Part shown: piece by piece, positions 1 to 7,356 of the stretch
Numbering within the stretch: the first letter of the stretch is position 1
Layout: each line of letters opens with the position of its first letter
DNA from: CBDUVZ01 sp965370805
Lineage (GTDB): Bacteria; Hydrothermota; Tepidihabitantia; Tepidihabitantales; Tepidihabitantaceae
NCBI GenBank assembly: GCA_965370805.1
Contig: CBDUVZ010000001.1
Location: 1-64,000, forward strand
DNA length: 64,000 bases
Reading direction: 5' to 3'
Notes under the pieces: generated by a model
Databases searched by the model: none
What the model was told of the DNA's origin: nothing
Seen by the model: the letters and a program-made list of their open reading frames with translations, nothing else
Position numbers and translations under genes: made by a program

Positions 1-773
1 AACTGGTGGCCGAGGCCCGTAAGCGGGACCTGGCGGCAGTCGGGGTTACGGACCATGATACGCTTGGCGCGATTGAGCGTGCCCTGGCCGCGGGTCGGAA
101 GCACGGGGTTGAGATTGTCCCCGGTGTGGAGATGAGCTGCAGTATCGACGGCATTGACATGCATATCCTCGGCTACTACCTGGACTACCGCGACAAGGAA
201 GTTGTGAAGTTCTTCGAGGAGATGCAGCGCCACCGCGAGGAGCGGGCCCGGAAGATGGTGGACCTGCTTGTCGAACTCGGACTCGGAGTGTCGTTTGAGA
301 AGGTCCGATTGATTGCCGGGGACGGGGCGATTGGCCGTCCCCATGTCGCCCAGGCAATGGTCGAAGCCGGTGTGGTGCCGGACGCTGACCAGGCTTTCCG
401 GCGGTACATCGGGTATGACAAGCCGGCTTATGTGCCCAAGACCAGGCTGTCCCCGCAGCAGAGCATCGAGTTCATCGGACGTCACGCCGGCGTTGCGGTC
501 ATTGCCCATCCCGGAACGTATCGCAACGACAACGCGGTCTACCGGGCGGTCATTGCGGGCGCGGATGGGATCGAGGTCTGGCATTCAGACCATAACGATG
601 GTGCAGTGGCCCGGTATGACGAACTGGCTCGGAAGAACGGGCTGCTGATGACCGGGGGTAGTGACTGTCACGGCGGCCGCAAAGGCGGGCGGGTTTTCCT
701 CGGAGAGACCCGCATACCTTACCGATACCTGGCCGCGGTCAAGCGATTGCATCGGGAGCGGAAGGCCGAGTGA
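1..773 (+). CDS. PHP domain metal-dependent phosphoesterase (5' truncated by window edge)
   Basis: This is the 3' part of a PHP-domain phosphoesterase. The frame is open to the left edge, so the true start lies outside the window and the GTG at 6 need not be a start. The PHP motifs appear in order: TDHDT, VEMSC, HILGYY, GRPHVA, IAHPG and GGSDCHGG, giving the His/Asp/Glu ligands of the family's metal site. By family, it hydrolyses phosphoesters such as nucleoside 3',5'-bisphosphates or short oligonucleotides (YciV/RNase AM branch), but the substrate cannot be read here. The first HxH motif must lie in the missing N-terminus. Its TGA overlaps the GTG of the next gene (GTGA), implying translational coupling. 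Confidence 0.85.
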   Translation, partial: LVAEARKRDLAAVGVTDHDTLGAIERALAAGRKHGVEIVPGVEMSCSIDGIDMHILGYYLDYRDKEVVKFFEEMQRHREERARKMVDLLVELGLGVSFEKVRLIAGDGAIGRPHVAQAMVEAGVVPDADQAFRRYIGYDKPAYVPKTRLSPQQSIEFIGRHAGVAVIAHPGTYRNDNAVYRAVIAGADGIEVWHSDHNDGAVARYDELARKNGLLMTGGSDCHGGRKGGRVFLGETRIPYRYLAAVKRLHRERKAE

Positions 774-1483
774 GAAGGATGTTCGGAACTTCGGGTTCCA
801 GGCCGTCCGCTGCCGGTCTTCTCAGTCTCGTGCTGGCTGCGCTGCTGGTTGTGGTTGCATCGTCCGCGCAGAGCCAACCGGCCCGGGCCGAGGACGGCCG
901 GTTCCAGATTGCGCGGCTCAAGTACCAGGGAGGCGGGGACTGGTATAACGACCCGGACGCGATTCCGAATCTCGCCCGGGAGTTGAACCAGCGGACCAGC
1001 ATCAGAGTCGTGGAAGACGAAGCCCAGGTCAGCCTGACCGATGACAAGCTCTACAACTACCCGTTCCTGTTCATGACCGGGCACGGCAATGTCAGCTTTT
1101 CGGATGAGGAAGCGCGGCGGCTGCATCGCTTCCTCGAAGCAGGCGGGTTCCTGTACGTTGATGACGACTACGGACTGGACGAGGCTTTCCGCCGGGAGAT
1201 GGCCCGGGTCTTTCCGCAGAACGAGCTGGTCGAGTTGCCGTTCGACCACCCGATCTACCACCAGGTCTACGATTTCCCCGAGGGCCTACCCAAGATCCAC
1301 GAGCACTACGAGGGTGCGCCGAAAGGGCTGGGGATTTTCATCGGTGGCCGGCTCGCGGTGTACTACACCTGGAACACCAATATCAGCGATGGCTGGACCG
1401 CTGCCCACGATAATCCGGAAGAGACCCGAGACGAGGCGTTCCGGATGGGCGTCAATATCGTCAGTTATTTCCTGAGCTACTAG
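770..1483 (+). CDS. DUF4159 domain-containing secreted protein
   Basis: The start is the GTG that overlaps the upstream stop by four bases. An N-terminal hydrophobic signal (about residues 16-35, rich in Leu/Val/Ala, ending near AQSQPARA) precedes a single DUF4159 domain: RLKYQGGGDWYNDPDAIPNL, a FLFMTGHG segment, LHRFLEAGGFLYVDDDYG and FPEGLPKIHEHYEG are typical of the family. DUF4159 has a glutamine-amidotransferase-like or ThuA-like fold by family description and often occurs beside MoxR/VWA modules; no such partners are visible here. The molecular role is unknown. The coupling with a PHP phosphoesterase is the only context. Confidence 0.8.
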   Translation: MRRMFGTSGSRPSAAGLLSLVLAALLVVVASSAQSQPARAEDGRFQIARLKYQGGGDWYNDPDAIPNLARELNQRTSIRVVEDEAQVSLTDDKLYNYPFLFMTGHGNVSFSDEEARRLHRFLEAGGFLYVDDDYGLDEAFRREMARVFPQNELVELPFDHPIYHQVYDFPEGLPKIHEHYEGAPKGLGIFIGGRLAVYYTWNTNISDGWTAAHDNPEETRDEAFRMGVNIVSYFLSY

Positions 1484-1515
1484 CCGGTCCGCAGGCTGTT
1501 GTGGTGAGGGTGCCG

Positions 1516-1896
1516 TCAGTCGCCGGGAGAGAGAAGCCCGGCAATTCCGGCCAGCAACTTGTCCCGGTCAATGGGCTTGGACAGGAAGAGATTGGCGCCG
1601 GCTTCGAGCGCGGCCCGGATGTCCTCGTCCCGCGACCGCCCCGAGACAACGACAATCGGCACGCCCGCGAAGTTGCCATCCCGCCGGAGCATGGAGATGA
1701 GCTGGAATCCGCTGAGACCGGGTACAATCAGGTCGACAACGGCAAGGTCAGGCGGGTCAGACCGGGCCAACTTGAGCGCCGCTGTTCCGTCCTTTGCCCC
1801 GGTAACTCGATGTCCGGCTGATGCGACGATGTCTTCCAGCAGCGTCAGGGTGGAAGGTTCGTCTTCGAGAATCAGTATGTGCTTCTGTTCTGCCAC
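1516..1896 (-). CDS. Stand-alone response regulator receiver domain
   Basis: This is a receiver-only protein of about 126 residues with no output domain. The acidic pocket (ILEDE), the phospho-acceptor Asp in LAVVDLIVPG (about residue 55), the SG switch residue (VVVSGRS) and the conserved Lys in LSKP are all present, so it should be phosphorylatable. A longer reading would begin at a TTG two codons upstream, but that TTG falls directly before a TACGCT -10 box. I chose the GTG at 1896 because it lies 5 bases past this -10, consistent with leaderless initiation. No histidine kinase is adjacent, so the partner is unknown. It converges with the DUF4159 gene. Confidence 0.85.
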   Translation of the reverse strand: MAEQKHILILEDEPSTLTLLEDIVASAGHRVTGAKDGTAALKLARSDPPDLAVVDLIVPGLSGFQLISMLRRDGNFAGVPIVVVSGRSRDEDIRAALEAGANLFLSKPIDRDKLLAGIAGLLSPGD

Positions 1897-1901
1897 AGCC
1901 A

Positions 1902-1930
1902 AGCGTAAGCGGAATCAGGCGGGTAGTCAA
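1902..1930 (-). promoter_or_regulatory. Sigma-70-type promoter of the receiver gene, leaderless
   Basis: On the minus strand TTGACT (1925-1930) is followed by a 17-bp spacer and TACGCT (1902-1907). The GTG start lies 5 bases after the -10, so transcription should begin at or next to the start codon and leave no room for a ribosome binding site. Confidence 0.5.
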
Positions 1931-1947
1931 GTTCGGGGGAAGAGAAA

Positions 1948-1977
1948 ATGACCAATGACCAGGTCCCAATGACCAAG
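1948..1977. repeat. Short AATGACC tandem repeat
   Basis: Three copies of the heptamer AATGACC (two abutting at 1948-1960, a third at 1969-1974 with its preceding C) lie just upstream of the receiver promoter. This resembles the other short repeat-like intergenic sequence in the window. No function is evident. Confidence 0.4.
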
Positions 1978-2009
1978 ACGGAAAACTGCTGCGTCGCCCC
2001 GTTCCTTGT

Positions 2010-2038
2010 TTGACAGCCCGTGCTTTGCGGGGTAGTGT
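2010..2038 (+). promoter_or_regulatory. Sigma-70-type promoter before the zinc-ribbon membrane protein
   Basis: TTGACA at 2010-2015, a 17-bp spacer and TAGTGT at 2033-2038. The first ATG (2045) is 6 bases past the -10 but opens a short ORF rather than the main gene, whose ATG is at 2095. Confidence 0.5.
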
Positions 2039-2044
2039 CAGTCA

Positions 2045-2095
2045 ATGGCCGACTGCAGGGAATCCGTACGCTGCGCCGCGGAAGGAAGCAACTGA
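2045..2095 (+). CDS. Possible 16-residue leader peptide
   Basis: An ATG at the leaderless position behind the 2010-2038 promoter opens a 16-codon frame, MADCRESVRCAAEGSN. Its TGA (2093-2095) overlaps the ATG of the next gene (2095) in the arrangement TGATG. That overlap is the usual geometry for termination-reinitiation coupling. The frame could equally be fortuitous, because the downstream gene has its own purine-rich GGAAGGAAG ribosome binding site inside the short frame. No regulatory codon run is obvious beyond two cysteines. Confidence 0.3.
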   Translation: MADCRESVRCAAEGSN

Positions 2096-2952
2096 TGGGC
2101 GTAGATCAGGAAGTCGCCAGGGGACTGATGAACTTCTTCGTCCCGATCATATTCCTCTGGTTCTTCATCGGGCTGGCCATTGCGGTGCTGTACCACCTGA
2201 GCCTGTACTACATTGACGGCGAGTTCCGAGTCGGACAGGTACGGATGCTGGATATCGCGGTGAGCATACTCAGGGGGCTGGCGTACTTCATCGCCTGGCC
2301 CGGGATTCTGTTCTTTGACCGGACCGCGATTCATCGGATCAAGCTGTTTCTCCTGTACCTGAGCCCGAAGCAGCGGAAGGAGAACGAAGAGTTGATTGAC
2401 GCCATGAAGGAAGGGAAGTACCGGGTCTGGGTGAGGGATTCGTTTCTGGGCCGGGAGCGCGTCGAGAAGCGACGGAAGAAGGAACGGGATACCTGGCAGG
2501 AACACAGCAGTCGGCTGCTGGTTCTGCATGAAGGAGACCCCAGACTGGAGAGCATCTGGATGCTGACCGGGGTCGGCACGCATCCCGGAGCGGTCAAAGA
2601 GCTGGTCCGATTGTGTCCGAACTACTACCTGGTTGACGAAGTCACGGTCGGGGCTCGACGCGAGATCGAGTTGCGCCGGCCCTGGAACTGCCTGCGGTGC
2701 GGGACCAGTGTACCGGCAATTGAGGTCAGGATGCCGGGTCTGACATTCCTGCGGATAGTTGAGCCGGATACCCGGAAGACGGTCGTGGAGGGCTGGGCCC
2801 TGCGGGGCAGTTACACGATGCGCTTCGAGCAATGTCCGAACTGCGATGCGGAGCAGCCGGACCTGACCGAGGACCTGTCAAGGTTCGGCCGGGCAGTCGA
2901 CGTCGTGCGCGCGATGCGCGACGGGATGGTTCTTCACTGGGATCTGCCGTGA
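2095..2952 (+). CDS. Membrane protein with C-terminal zinc ribbon, unknown function
   Basis: This 285-residue protein has two hydrophobic segments near the N-terminus (around FVPIIFLWFFIGLAIAVLYH, then SILRGLAYFIAWPGILFF), a charged middle region rich in Arg/Lys/Glu, and four cysteines arranged as CLRC and, about 50 residues later, CPNC, which should bind zinc. The frame extends upstream to 2020, but those codons overlap the promoter, so the ATG at 2095 with GGAAGGAAG before it is preferred. I do not recognise the family. It is followed 36 bases later by a universal stress protein on the same strand, so the two are probably co-transcribed. Confidence 0.7.
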   Translation: MGVDQEVARGLMNFFVPIIFLWFFIGLAIAVLYHLSLYYIDGEFRVGQVRMLDIAVSILRGLAYFIAWPGILFFDRTAIHRIKLFLLYLSPKQRKENEELIDAMKEGKYRVWVRDSFLGRERVEKRRKKERDTWQEHSSRLLVLHEGDPRLESIWMLTGVGTHPGAVKELVRLCPNYYLVDEVTVGARREIELRRPWNCLRCGTSVPAIEVRMPGLTFLRIVEPDTRKTVVEGWALRGSYTMRFEQCPNCDAEQPDLTEDLSRFGRAVDVVRAMRDGMVLHWDLP

Positions 2953-2991
2953 GCCGGGCCTGGTGAAGATGACGAAGAACAAGGAGAGATG

Positions 2992-3411
2992 ATGTTTCAG
3001 CGAGTACTCGTCGCAGTTGACGGCAGCGAACATTCGATCCGGGCTTTGGAAGCCGGAGCCCGGATTGCGAAGGCGGATGACGCCGGACTCACGGTCGTGA
3101 CGGTCGCCTACGTGCCGCCGTTGTACAAGGTCGATCTGAACAGTGAGCTTCTGCAGAGTTTCCGGGATTCGGGTCGGATGATTCTCGATGATGCCCGGAA
3201 GGTGCTTGACCGCGCCGGAATCGAAGCCGAAACGCGGCTGGTTGAGGATATCAAGCCGGCAGAAGCAATAGCGCAACTTGCGCGTACGGAGGAGTTTGAC
3301 CTTGTCGTGCTGGGCCGGCGCGGGCTCAGCGACAGCACGGTAAGGAGGCCGGGAGGGGTCTCAGGCGCGGTGCTGCATGAAGTCGGCTGTTCGGTGATGC
3401 TGGTCCACTAG
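2992..3411 (+). CDS. Universal stress protein (UspA family)
   Basis: A single Usp domain of about 139 residues. It opens with the typical FQRVLVAVDGSEHS strand and ends with the nucleotide-loop segment VVLGRRGLSD followed nine residues on by GGVSGAV and the terminal strand CSVMLVH, matching the ATP-binding Gx2Gx9G(S/T) pattern. Two adjacent ATGs exist (2989, 2992). The second is preferred because AGGAG at about 2982-2986 is then better spaced. Usp proteins are cytosolic and bind ATP or small effectors under stress; the particular role cannot be inferred. It shares a transcription unit with the upstream zinc-ribbon membrane protein. Confidence 0.88.
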   Translation: MFQRVLVAVDGSEHSIRALEAGARIAKADDAGLTVVTVAYVPPLYKVDLNSELLQSFRDSGRMILDDARKVLDRAGIEAETRLVEDIKPAEAIAQLARTEEFDLVVLGRRGLSDSTVRRPGGVSGAVLHEVGCSVMLVH

Positions 3412-3485
3412 TCCGGATTATCAGCGCCGGCCGGGGAGAAATACCAATGCAGAGGTGGGTACCACCCCTGCAAACAGGTGACGAA

Positions 3486-3501
3486 AGCCGCTCTGGCGGC
3501 T
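3486..3501 (-). terminator. Hairpin at the end of the FmdB/HU/COX24-like operon
   Basis: A perfect 6-bp stem, AGCCGC / GCGGCT with a four-base loop, overlaps the stop codon of the COX24-like gene and is followed on the minus strand by TTTCGT. The U-tract is short, so terminator function is only plausible. Confidence 0.4.
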
Positions 3502-3595
3502 AGTGCTTCTTCGTCTTGTGGCGCATCGACTTGATGCGCTTCTTATACTTGTGCCGCTTGATCTTGCGCAGTTTGCGCTTCTTACCACAGGGCAT
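3500..3595 (-). CDS. Very small, highly basic protein of the AURKAIP1/COX24 (DUF1713) type
   Basis: This 31-residue frame starts MPCGKKRKLRKIKRHKYKK and ends MRHKTKKH, so more than half of it is Lys/Arg/His. The opening MPCGKKRKxxKIxxHKxKKR is the signature I know from short bacterial proteins annotated as AURKAIP1/COX24-domain, related to the C-terminus of mitoribosomal mS38. Such proteins are thought to sit on ribosomal RNA. The gene starts only three bases after the stop of the HU gene, so it is the third gene of the FmdB-HU unit. It is too short for routine gene calling, but the strong family match makes it convincing. Confidence 0.75.
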   Translation of the reverse strand: MPCGKKRKLRKIKRHKYKKRIKSMRHKTKKH

Positions 3596-3598
3596 GGG

Positions 3599-3895
3599 CT
3601 AGAGGCCTCCTTTCATCAGGCTCTGCTTGAGCAGACGCGATGCCTTGAAGACCGGCACGCGCCGCGGCGGAATGTTGACCGGCTCTTTGGTCTTCGGGTT
3701 GCGGGCGATCTTGGGCTTGCGCAACTTGGTGTTCAGAACCCCGAAGCCTCGGATTTCGATACGGTTACCGTCTACCAGGGTCTGGCACATCTCATCAAGG
3801 AGCATCTGGACAATCCTGGCCGTATCTCGTTTGGTGATATTCGGTGCCACCCGGCGGGTGATTCTCTCGACCAGATCTGCTTTGGTAATGGTCAT
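3599..3895 (-). CDS. HU/IHF-family DNA-binding protein
   Basis: A complete 98-residue HU/IHF protein. The N-terminus MTITKADLVERITRR, the IEIRGFGVL core and the arm-region motif RNPKTKEPVNIPPRR are all canonical. The frame extends six codons upstream, but the ATG at 3895 is preceded by AGGAGG at good spacing. HU proteins coat and bend DNA as dimers and contribute to nucleoid architecture and site-specific recombination. It is co-transcribed with the upstream FmdB-like gene and the downstream COX24-like small basic protein. Confidence 0.93.
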   Translation of the reverse strand: MTITKADLVERITRRVAPNITKRDTARIVQMLLDEMCQTLVDGNRIEIRGFGVLNTKLRKPKIARNPKTKEPVNIPPRRVPVFKASRLLKQSLMKGGL

Positions 3896-3905
3896 CAGTA
3901 CCCTC

Positions 3906-4124
3906 CTAACCACATGTGCTGCAATTGTGGGTGCTGCAACTTACGCAGCTACTGGCGTTAGACACTCTGTGCTCGGTGCCGGCCACGCCGAATACCGAAA
4001 ACAGGGTGGTCAGCTTCCGGCCACCGCATTCGGGGCATTCCTGGGTGGCTGCATCACTTGCGCTGAGAATCAGCGTCTCGAATGCGTGGCCACAACGTCC
4101 GCACCGGAACTCTCTGATGGGCAT
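3906..4124 (-). CDS. FmdB-family zinc ribbon protein
   Basis: A 72-residue FmdB-type regulatory protein. It opens with MPIREFRCGRCGHAFE and has the two CxxC knuckles C8/C11 and C30/C33 of the family, followed by a Ser/Cys-rich tail ending CSTHNCSTCG that may add another metal site. Family members are widespread and named after a formamidase regulator, but their function is poorly defined. It is the first gene of an operon with HU and the COX24-like protein and has one of the best promoters in the window immediately before its ATG, so its mRNA is predicted to be leaderless. Confidence 0.85.
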   Translation of the reverse strand: MPIREFRCGRCGHAFETLILSASDAATQECPECGGRKLTTLFSVFGVAGTEHRVSNASSCVSCSTHNCSTCG

Positions 4125-4129
4125 AACTG

Positions 4130-4158
4130 ATTATAGTAACGTCACTTCCTGTTGTCAA
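4130..4158 (-). promoter_or_regulatory. Consensus sigma-70 promoter of the FmdB-HU operon, leaderless
   Basis: On the minus strand a perfect TTGACA (4153-4158), a 17-bp spacer and a perfect TATAAT (4130-4135) end 5 bases before the FmdB ATG. No ribosome binding site fits between the predicted start of transcription and the ATG. Confidence 0.75.
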
Positions 4159-4178
4159 GCCGGTTGGCACGTACCGGG

Positions 4179-5420
4179 TCACTCGTACCGCAGCGCTTCA
4201 ATCGGGTTGAGTTTCGCCGCGCGGGAGGCCGGGTAGATGCCGAAGAAAATACCAACCCCGGCCGAGAACCCGAACCCGAGCAGTACGACCCAGAACGGGG
4301 CGGCGGCGTCCATGTGGATCAGCGCTCCGGCGATGGCCGCGATGCCGATGCCGAGTCCGACGCCGATCAGGCCGCCGACCGCGGCGAGCAGTACCGCTTC
4401 GAGCAGGAACTGCCAGAGTACGGTCCGACTGGTGGCGCCGAGCGCTTTGCGCAGCCCGATTTCGCGGGTGCGTTCGGCGACCGCGACGAGCATGATGTTC
4501 ATGATGCCGATGCCGCCGACGAGGAGCGAGATGCCGGCCACCGCAATCATTACGATGACCGCAACCCGGGTGAGATTCTGGTACATCTCGCGCAGCGTGT
4601 CCTGGGTGTTGATACCGAAGTCGTCGGGCTTGTCGTAGCCGAGTCCGTGGCGGCGGCGCATGAGTTCGCGGATTTCGTCGATTGCCCGGTCGAGCGGGAC
4701 GCCCTTGCGGGGCATCACTTGGATCGAGACGCCGCGGAAGACACGTCCGCGCCGGCTGCGCGGGAGCGGGAAGTACTTGGTGAAAGTGGAGAGCGGGACG
4801 ATGATGTTGTTGTCCTGGCTCTGGCCCATAAAGCTGCCTTTGCGTTCGAGCACGCCGATGACGGTGAAGCGCTTCCCTTCGATGTTGATGCGCTTGCCGA
4901 TCGGGTTGTCGTCCGGGAACAGGTCGTCGACAATCTGGCCGCCGATGACGCAGACCGAGCGTTTGCGGAGGCTGTCGTTGGAGTTGATGAAGCGGCCGGC
5001 TTCGGTTTTGATGTTGGCGGTCGCGGCGATGCTCGGCGTCGCGCCGGTCACTTCGACGCTGGTCGCCTTGTTGCCGCGGTAGTTGATGCGGCTGACCGAG
5101 CGCGAGCGCTGGGGCGCGACTTTGGCGATTGACGGCAGGCGGGCGACGGCTTCAGCGTCGGCCAGGGTCAGGTCGGGCCGGCGGCCGACTTCGTCGAAGT
5201 CGATCTGGCCCATGCCCCAGGAGAACTTCTGGATGAAGATGGTGTTGGAGCCGAGCGAGCTGATCTGGCGTTCGACTTCCTGGTTCATGCCCTGGATCAG
5301 GGAGATGATGGCGATGACGGTCATCACACCGATGATGATGCCGAGCGCGGTCAGAAACGAGCGCATCTTGTGCGTGCGGAAGGTCTGGAGCGCCAGCTTG
5401 AGCAGGTCGAGGAACGGCAT
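4179..5420 (-). CDS. MacB/FtsX-type ABC transporter permease
   Basis: This 413-residue permease has an N-terminal transmembrane helix (SFLTALGIIIGVMTVIAIISL), a large MacB-like periplasmic core domain (about 45-280) and three C-terminal helices with the FtsX signature ERTREIGLRKALGA between them. It forms a homodimer in the inner membrane and works with the ATPase encoded directly upstream (stop and start abut at 5420/5421). Together with the adaptor and the TolC-like channel it should form a tripartite, mechanotransmission-type efflux or lipoprotein-extraction system. The cargo cannot be predicted. Confidence 0.9.
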   Translation of the reverse strand: MPFLDLLKLALQTFRTHKMRSFLTALGIIIGVMTVIAIISLIQGMNQEVERQISSLGSNTIFIQKFSWGMGQIDFDEVGRRPDLTLADAEAVARLPSIAKVAPQRSRSVSRINYRGNKATSVEVTGATPSIAATANIKTEAGRFINSNDSLRKRSVCVIGGQIVDDLFPDDNPIGKRINIEGKRFTVIGVLERKGSFMGQSQDNNIIVPLSTFTKYFPLPRSRRGRVFRGVSIQVMPRKGVPLDRAIDEIRELMRRRHGLGYDKPDDFGINTQDTLREMYQNLTRVAVIVMIAVAGISLLVGGIGIMNIMLVAVAERTREIGLRKALGATSRTVLWQFLLEAVLLAAVGGLIGVGLGIGIAAIAGALIHMDAAAPFWVVLLGFGFSAGVGIFFGIYPASRAAKLNPIEALRYE

Positions 5421-6110
5421 TTATTGCGCTTCTACTTTTCCATCGCGGAGCCGGATGATTCGGCGGGCGTGGCCGGCTACGTCCGCGTCGTGGGTGACGA
5501 CGATAATCGTGTTGCCCTGCTTTGCCAGGTTGTCGAACAGGGCCATCATCTCCTGACCGGTTCGGGTGTCGAGGTTGCCGGTCGGCTCGTCGGCGAGGAT
5601 GAGCGACGGGTTATTGGCGAGCGCGCGGGCGACCGCGACGCGCTGCATTTCGCCGCCGGACAGTTCGTTCGATTTGTGGGTCATGCGGTCTTCGAGCCCG
5701 ACCAGGGCGAGAAGTTCGCGGGCGCGGCGGGTGCGTTCCCGCGGACGGATGCCGGCGTAGATCATCGGCAACTGGACGTTGGCCAGGGCCGGGAGTCGGG
5801 GCAGGAGATTGAAGCTCTGGAACACGAAGCCGATTTCGCGGTTGCGGAGCCGGGCGAGTTCGACGTCGTCGAGCCGAGCGATGTCCTGGCCGTTGATTTC
5901 ACAGGTGCCGGAGGTCGGGGTGTCGAGGCAGCCGATCAGGTGCATCAGCGTGGATTTGCCCGAGCCGGACGGACCCATCAGGGCGACGTATTCGCCGTGC
6001 TCGATTGTGAGCGTGACGCCGCGCAGTGCGTTGACTTCGGCCCGGCCCGCGCGGTAGCTCTTGGTGAGCTGGTCGGTGCGGATGAGGGGAGGGCTCGATG
6101 CTTCACGCAT
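5421..6110 (-). CDS. ABC transporter ATP-binding protein, MacB/LolD type
   Basis: A 229-residue ATPase with all catalytic motifs: Walker A GPSGSGKST, Q-loop FQSFNLL, signature LSGGEMQRVAVARAL, Walker B LILADEPTGNLD and the switch His in VVTHD. The sequence closely matches the LolD/MacB-N subgroup (short, with DTPTSGT and YAGI motifs). It energises the adjacent FtsX-type permease. A roughly 100-bp spacer with repeat-like and foldable sequence separates it from the adaptor gene, whereas it is fused end to end with the permease gene. Confidence 0.92.
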   Translation of the reverse strand: MREASSPPLIRTDQLTKSYRAGRAEVNALRGVTLTIEHGEYVALMGPSGSGKSTLMHLIGCLDTPTSGTCEINGQDIARLDDVELARLRNREIGFVFQSFNLLPRLPALANVQLPMIYAGIRPRERTRRARELLALVGLEDRMTHKSNELSGGEMQRVAVARALANNPSLILADEPTGNLDTRTGQEMMALFDNLAKQGNTIIVVTHDADVAGHARRIIRLRDGKVEAQ

Positions 6111-6217
6111 TACGCACTACGCTTGACGCCGGACGCTTTGGGGCCGGGGACACGATGCGAAGCCTCACCTCGGAGGGGAGAACCCAATGCCGAGGACGGG
6201 ATTGGGTCATGTCCCCG
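6111..6217 (-). repeat. Repeat-like, foldable spacer between adaptor and ATPase genes
   Basis: The first part (6111-6140) is built of ACGC-ending words (TACGCACTACGCTTGACGCC). The second can fold: CGGGGACA (6145-6152) pairs with TGTCCCCG (6210-6217), enclosing CCTCGG/CCGAGG and CCCAAT/ATTGGG pairs that compete with each other. The outer arm overlaps the last codons of the adaptor gene. It could be a mobile palindromic element or an mRNA structure that sets expression inside the operon. Confidence 0.4.
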
Positions 6218-7337
6218 TTCTGCCGTTCTCGTCTTCTTCTTCGGCTTTCTTCGCTTCGGGCTTGACGCTGCGGCCGTCTTTGAGTTTGGCGAGGACCTTG
6301 TAGGGTCCGGTGATAATCTGCTCGCCTTGCTCCAGGCCTTCGGTGATTTCGATTTCGGTGTCGCTCGACTCGCCGGTCTTGACGGGCTTCAGTACCGCTT
6401 TGCCGTCTTCGACTACGAATACGGTTTCTTTCTCTTCGTCGTCGATTTCGCGCCGGCCCATCGCCTGAATCGGTATGACGAGCACGCTGTCCAGTTGCGC
6501 GGTTACGACTTCGCTGCTGACCGACATGCCCGGACGCAGGGCGGACGTTGCACTATCGAGGGTAATCTCGATCTCGAAGTCGACGCCTTCACCGCTGGCG
6601 ATACCCAGGCTCTGGATCGGCATGTAGCCGATTTCCGACACCGTACCGGCGAAAACGGTATCGGGCAGGGCGTCGATCTCCACTTCGGCGTGCTGGCCGA
6701 GCCGGAGCGAGACGACGTCGGTTTCATCCGCCTGGACGATGGCGAGCATCCGCGACATGTTGGCGATGACCATGATGACCGTGCCGGGGTTGTTCATCGT
6801 GCCGACGATGACGGTTTCGCCTTCCTCGACGTTGATCTTAACGACGGTGCCCGAGATTGGCGCGCGGATCGAGGTCTTCTCGTACTGGTCCTCGGCTTCT
6901 TCGAACTGGGCGCGGGCCATCTCGAAGGACGCCTGCGAGCCTTCGTGCTGTTCGGCCGAGACCAGGCCCCGCTGGTACAGGCTTTCGACCCGGGCGTGGC
7001 TGAGTCGAGCCTGTGTGTAGCGGGCCCGGGCCTGGACGAGCTGGGCTTCGTAGCGGCGCCGGTCGATCCGGAGCAGCAGGTTGCCTTTGTCGGCCCAGTC
7101 GCCTTCTTCGGCGTAGAGCTTCCGGACGACGCCCATGACCTGGGCCTGGAGATTGACCTGGGCGCGGGCGCGGAGCTCGCCGGTGGCGGTGACCACGGAG
7201 CGGATCGAGCCGTAGTCGACGTCCGCGGTCTGGACTGTGACGCCGGAGTCGGTTTTGCGCAGGTTGGCGAGAACGATGACGGCGAGGACTACCACAACTC
7301 CGACGATAATCAGGATGGTCCGGGTGCGGCGTTTCAT
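6207..7337 (-). CDS. Efflux periplasmic adaptor subunit (MacA/HlyD type)
   Basis: A 376-residue membrane-fusion protein. One N-terminal transmembrane helix (TILIIVGVVVVLAVIVLANL) anchors it. A barrel-sandwich/lipoyl half motif (RAQVNLQAQVMGVVRKL), a coiled-coil hairpin (about 85-150, RYTQARLSHARVESLYQRGLV) and the second lipoyl half (IRAPISGTVVKINVEEGE) follow. A charged C-terminal tail ends the protein. The frame runs 35 codons further upstream, but ATG 7337 with GGAGAC before it begins the MKRRTRT signal and is the likely start. It should bridge the MacB-like permease to the TolC-like channel encoded 19 bases upstream. Confidence 0.92.
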   Translation of the reverse strand: MKRRTRTILIIVGVVVVLAVIVLANLRKTDSGVTVQTADVDYGSIRSVVTATGELRARAQVNLQAQVMGVVRKLYAEEGDWADKGNLLLRIDRRRYEAQLVQARARYTQARLSHARVESLYQRGLVSAEQHEGSQASFEMARAQFEEAEDQYEKTSIRAPISGTVVKINVEEGETVIVGTMNNPGTVIMVIANMSRMLAIVQADETDVVSLRLGQHAEVEIDALPDTVFAGTVSEIGYMPIQSLGIASGEGVDFEIEITLDSATSALRPGMSVSSEVVTAQLDSVLVIPIQAMGRREIDDEEKETVFVVEDGKAVLKPVKTGESSDTEIEITEGLEQGEQIITGPYKVLAKLKDGRSVKPEAKKAEEEDENGRTGT

Positions 7338-7356
7338 TCGGTCTCCTTTGTTCGGA

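Noticed and set aside
4152..5132. 326-codon open frame on the plus strand
   Set aside because: Antisense of the FtsX-type permease, with no ribosome site or family match.
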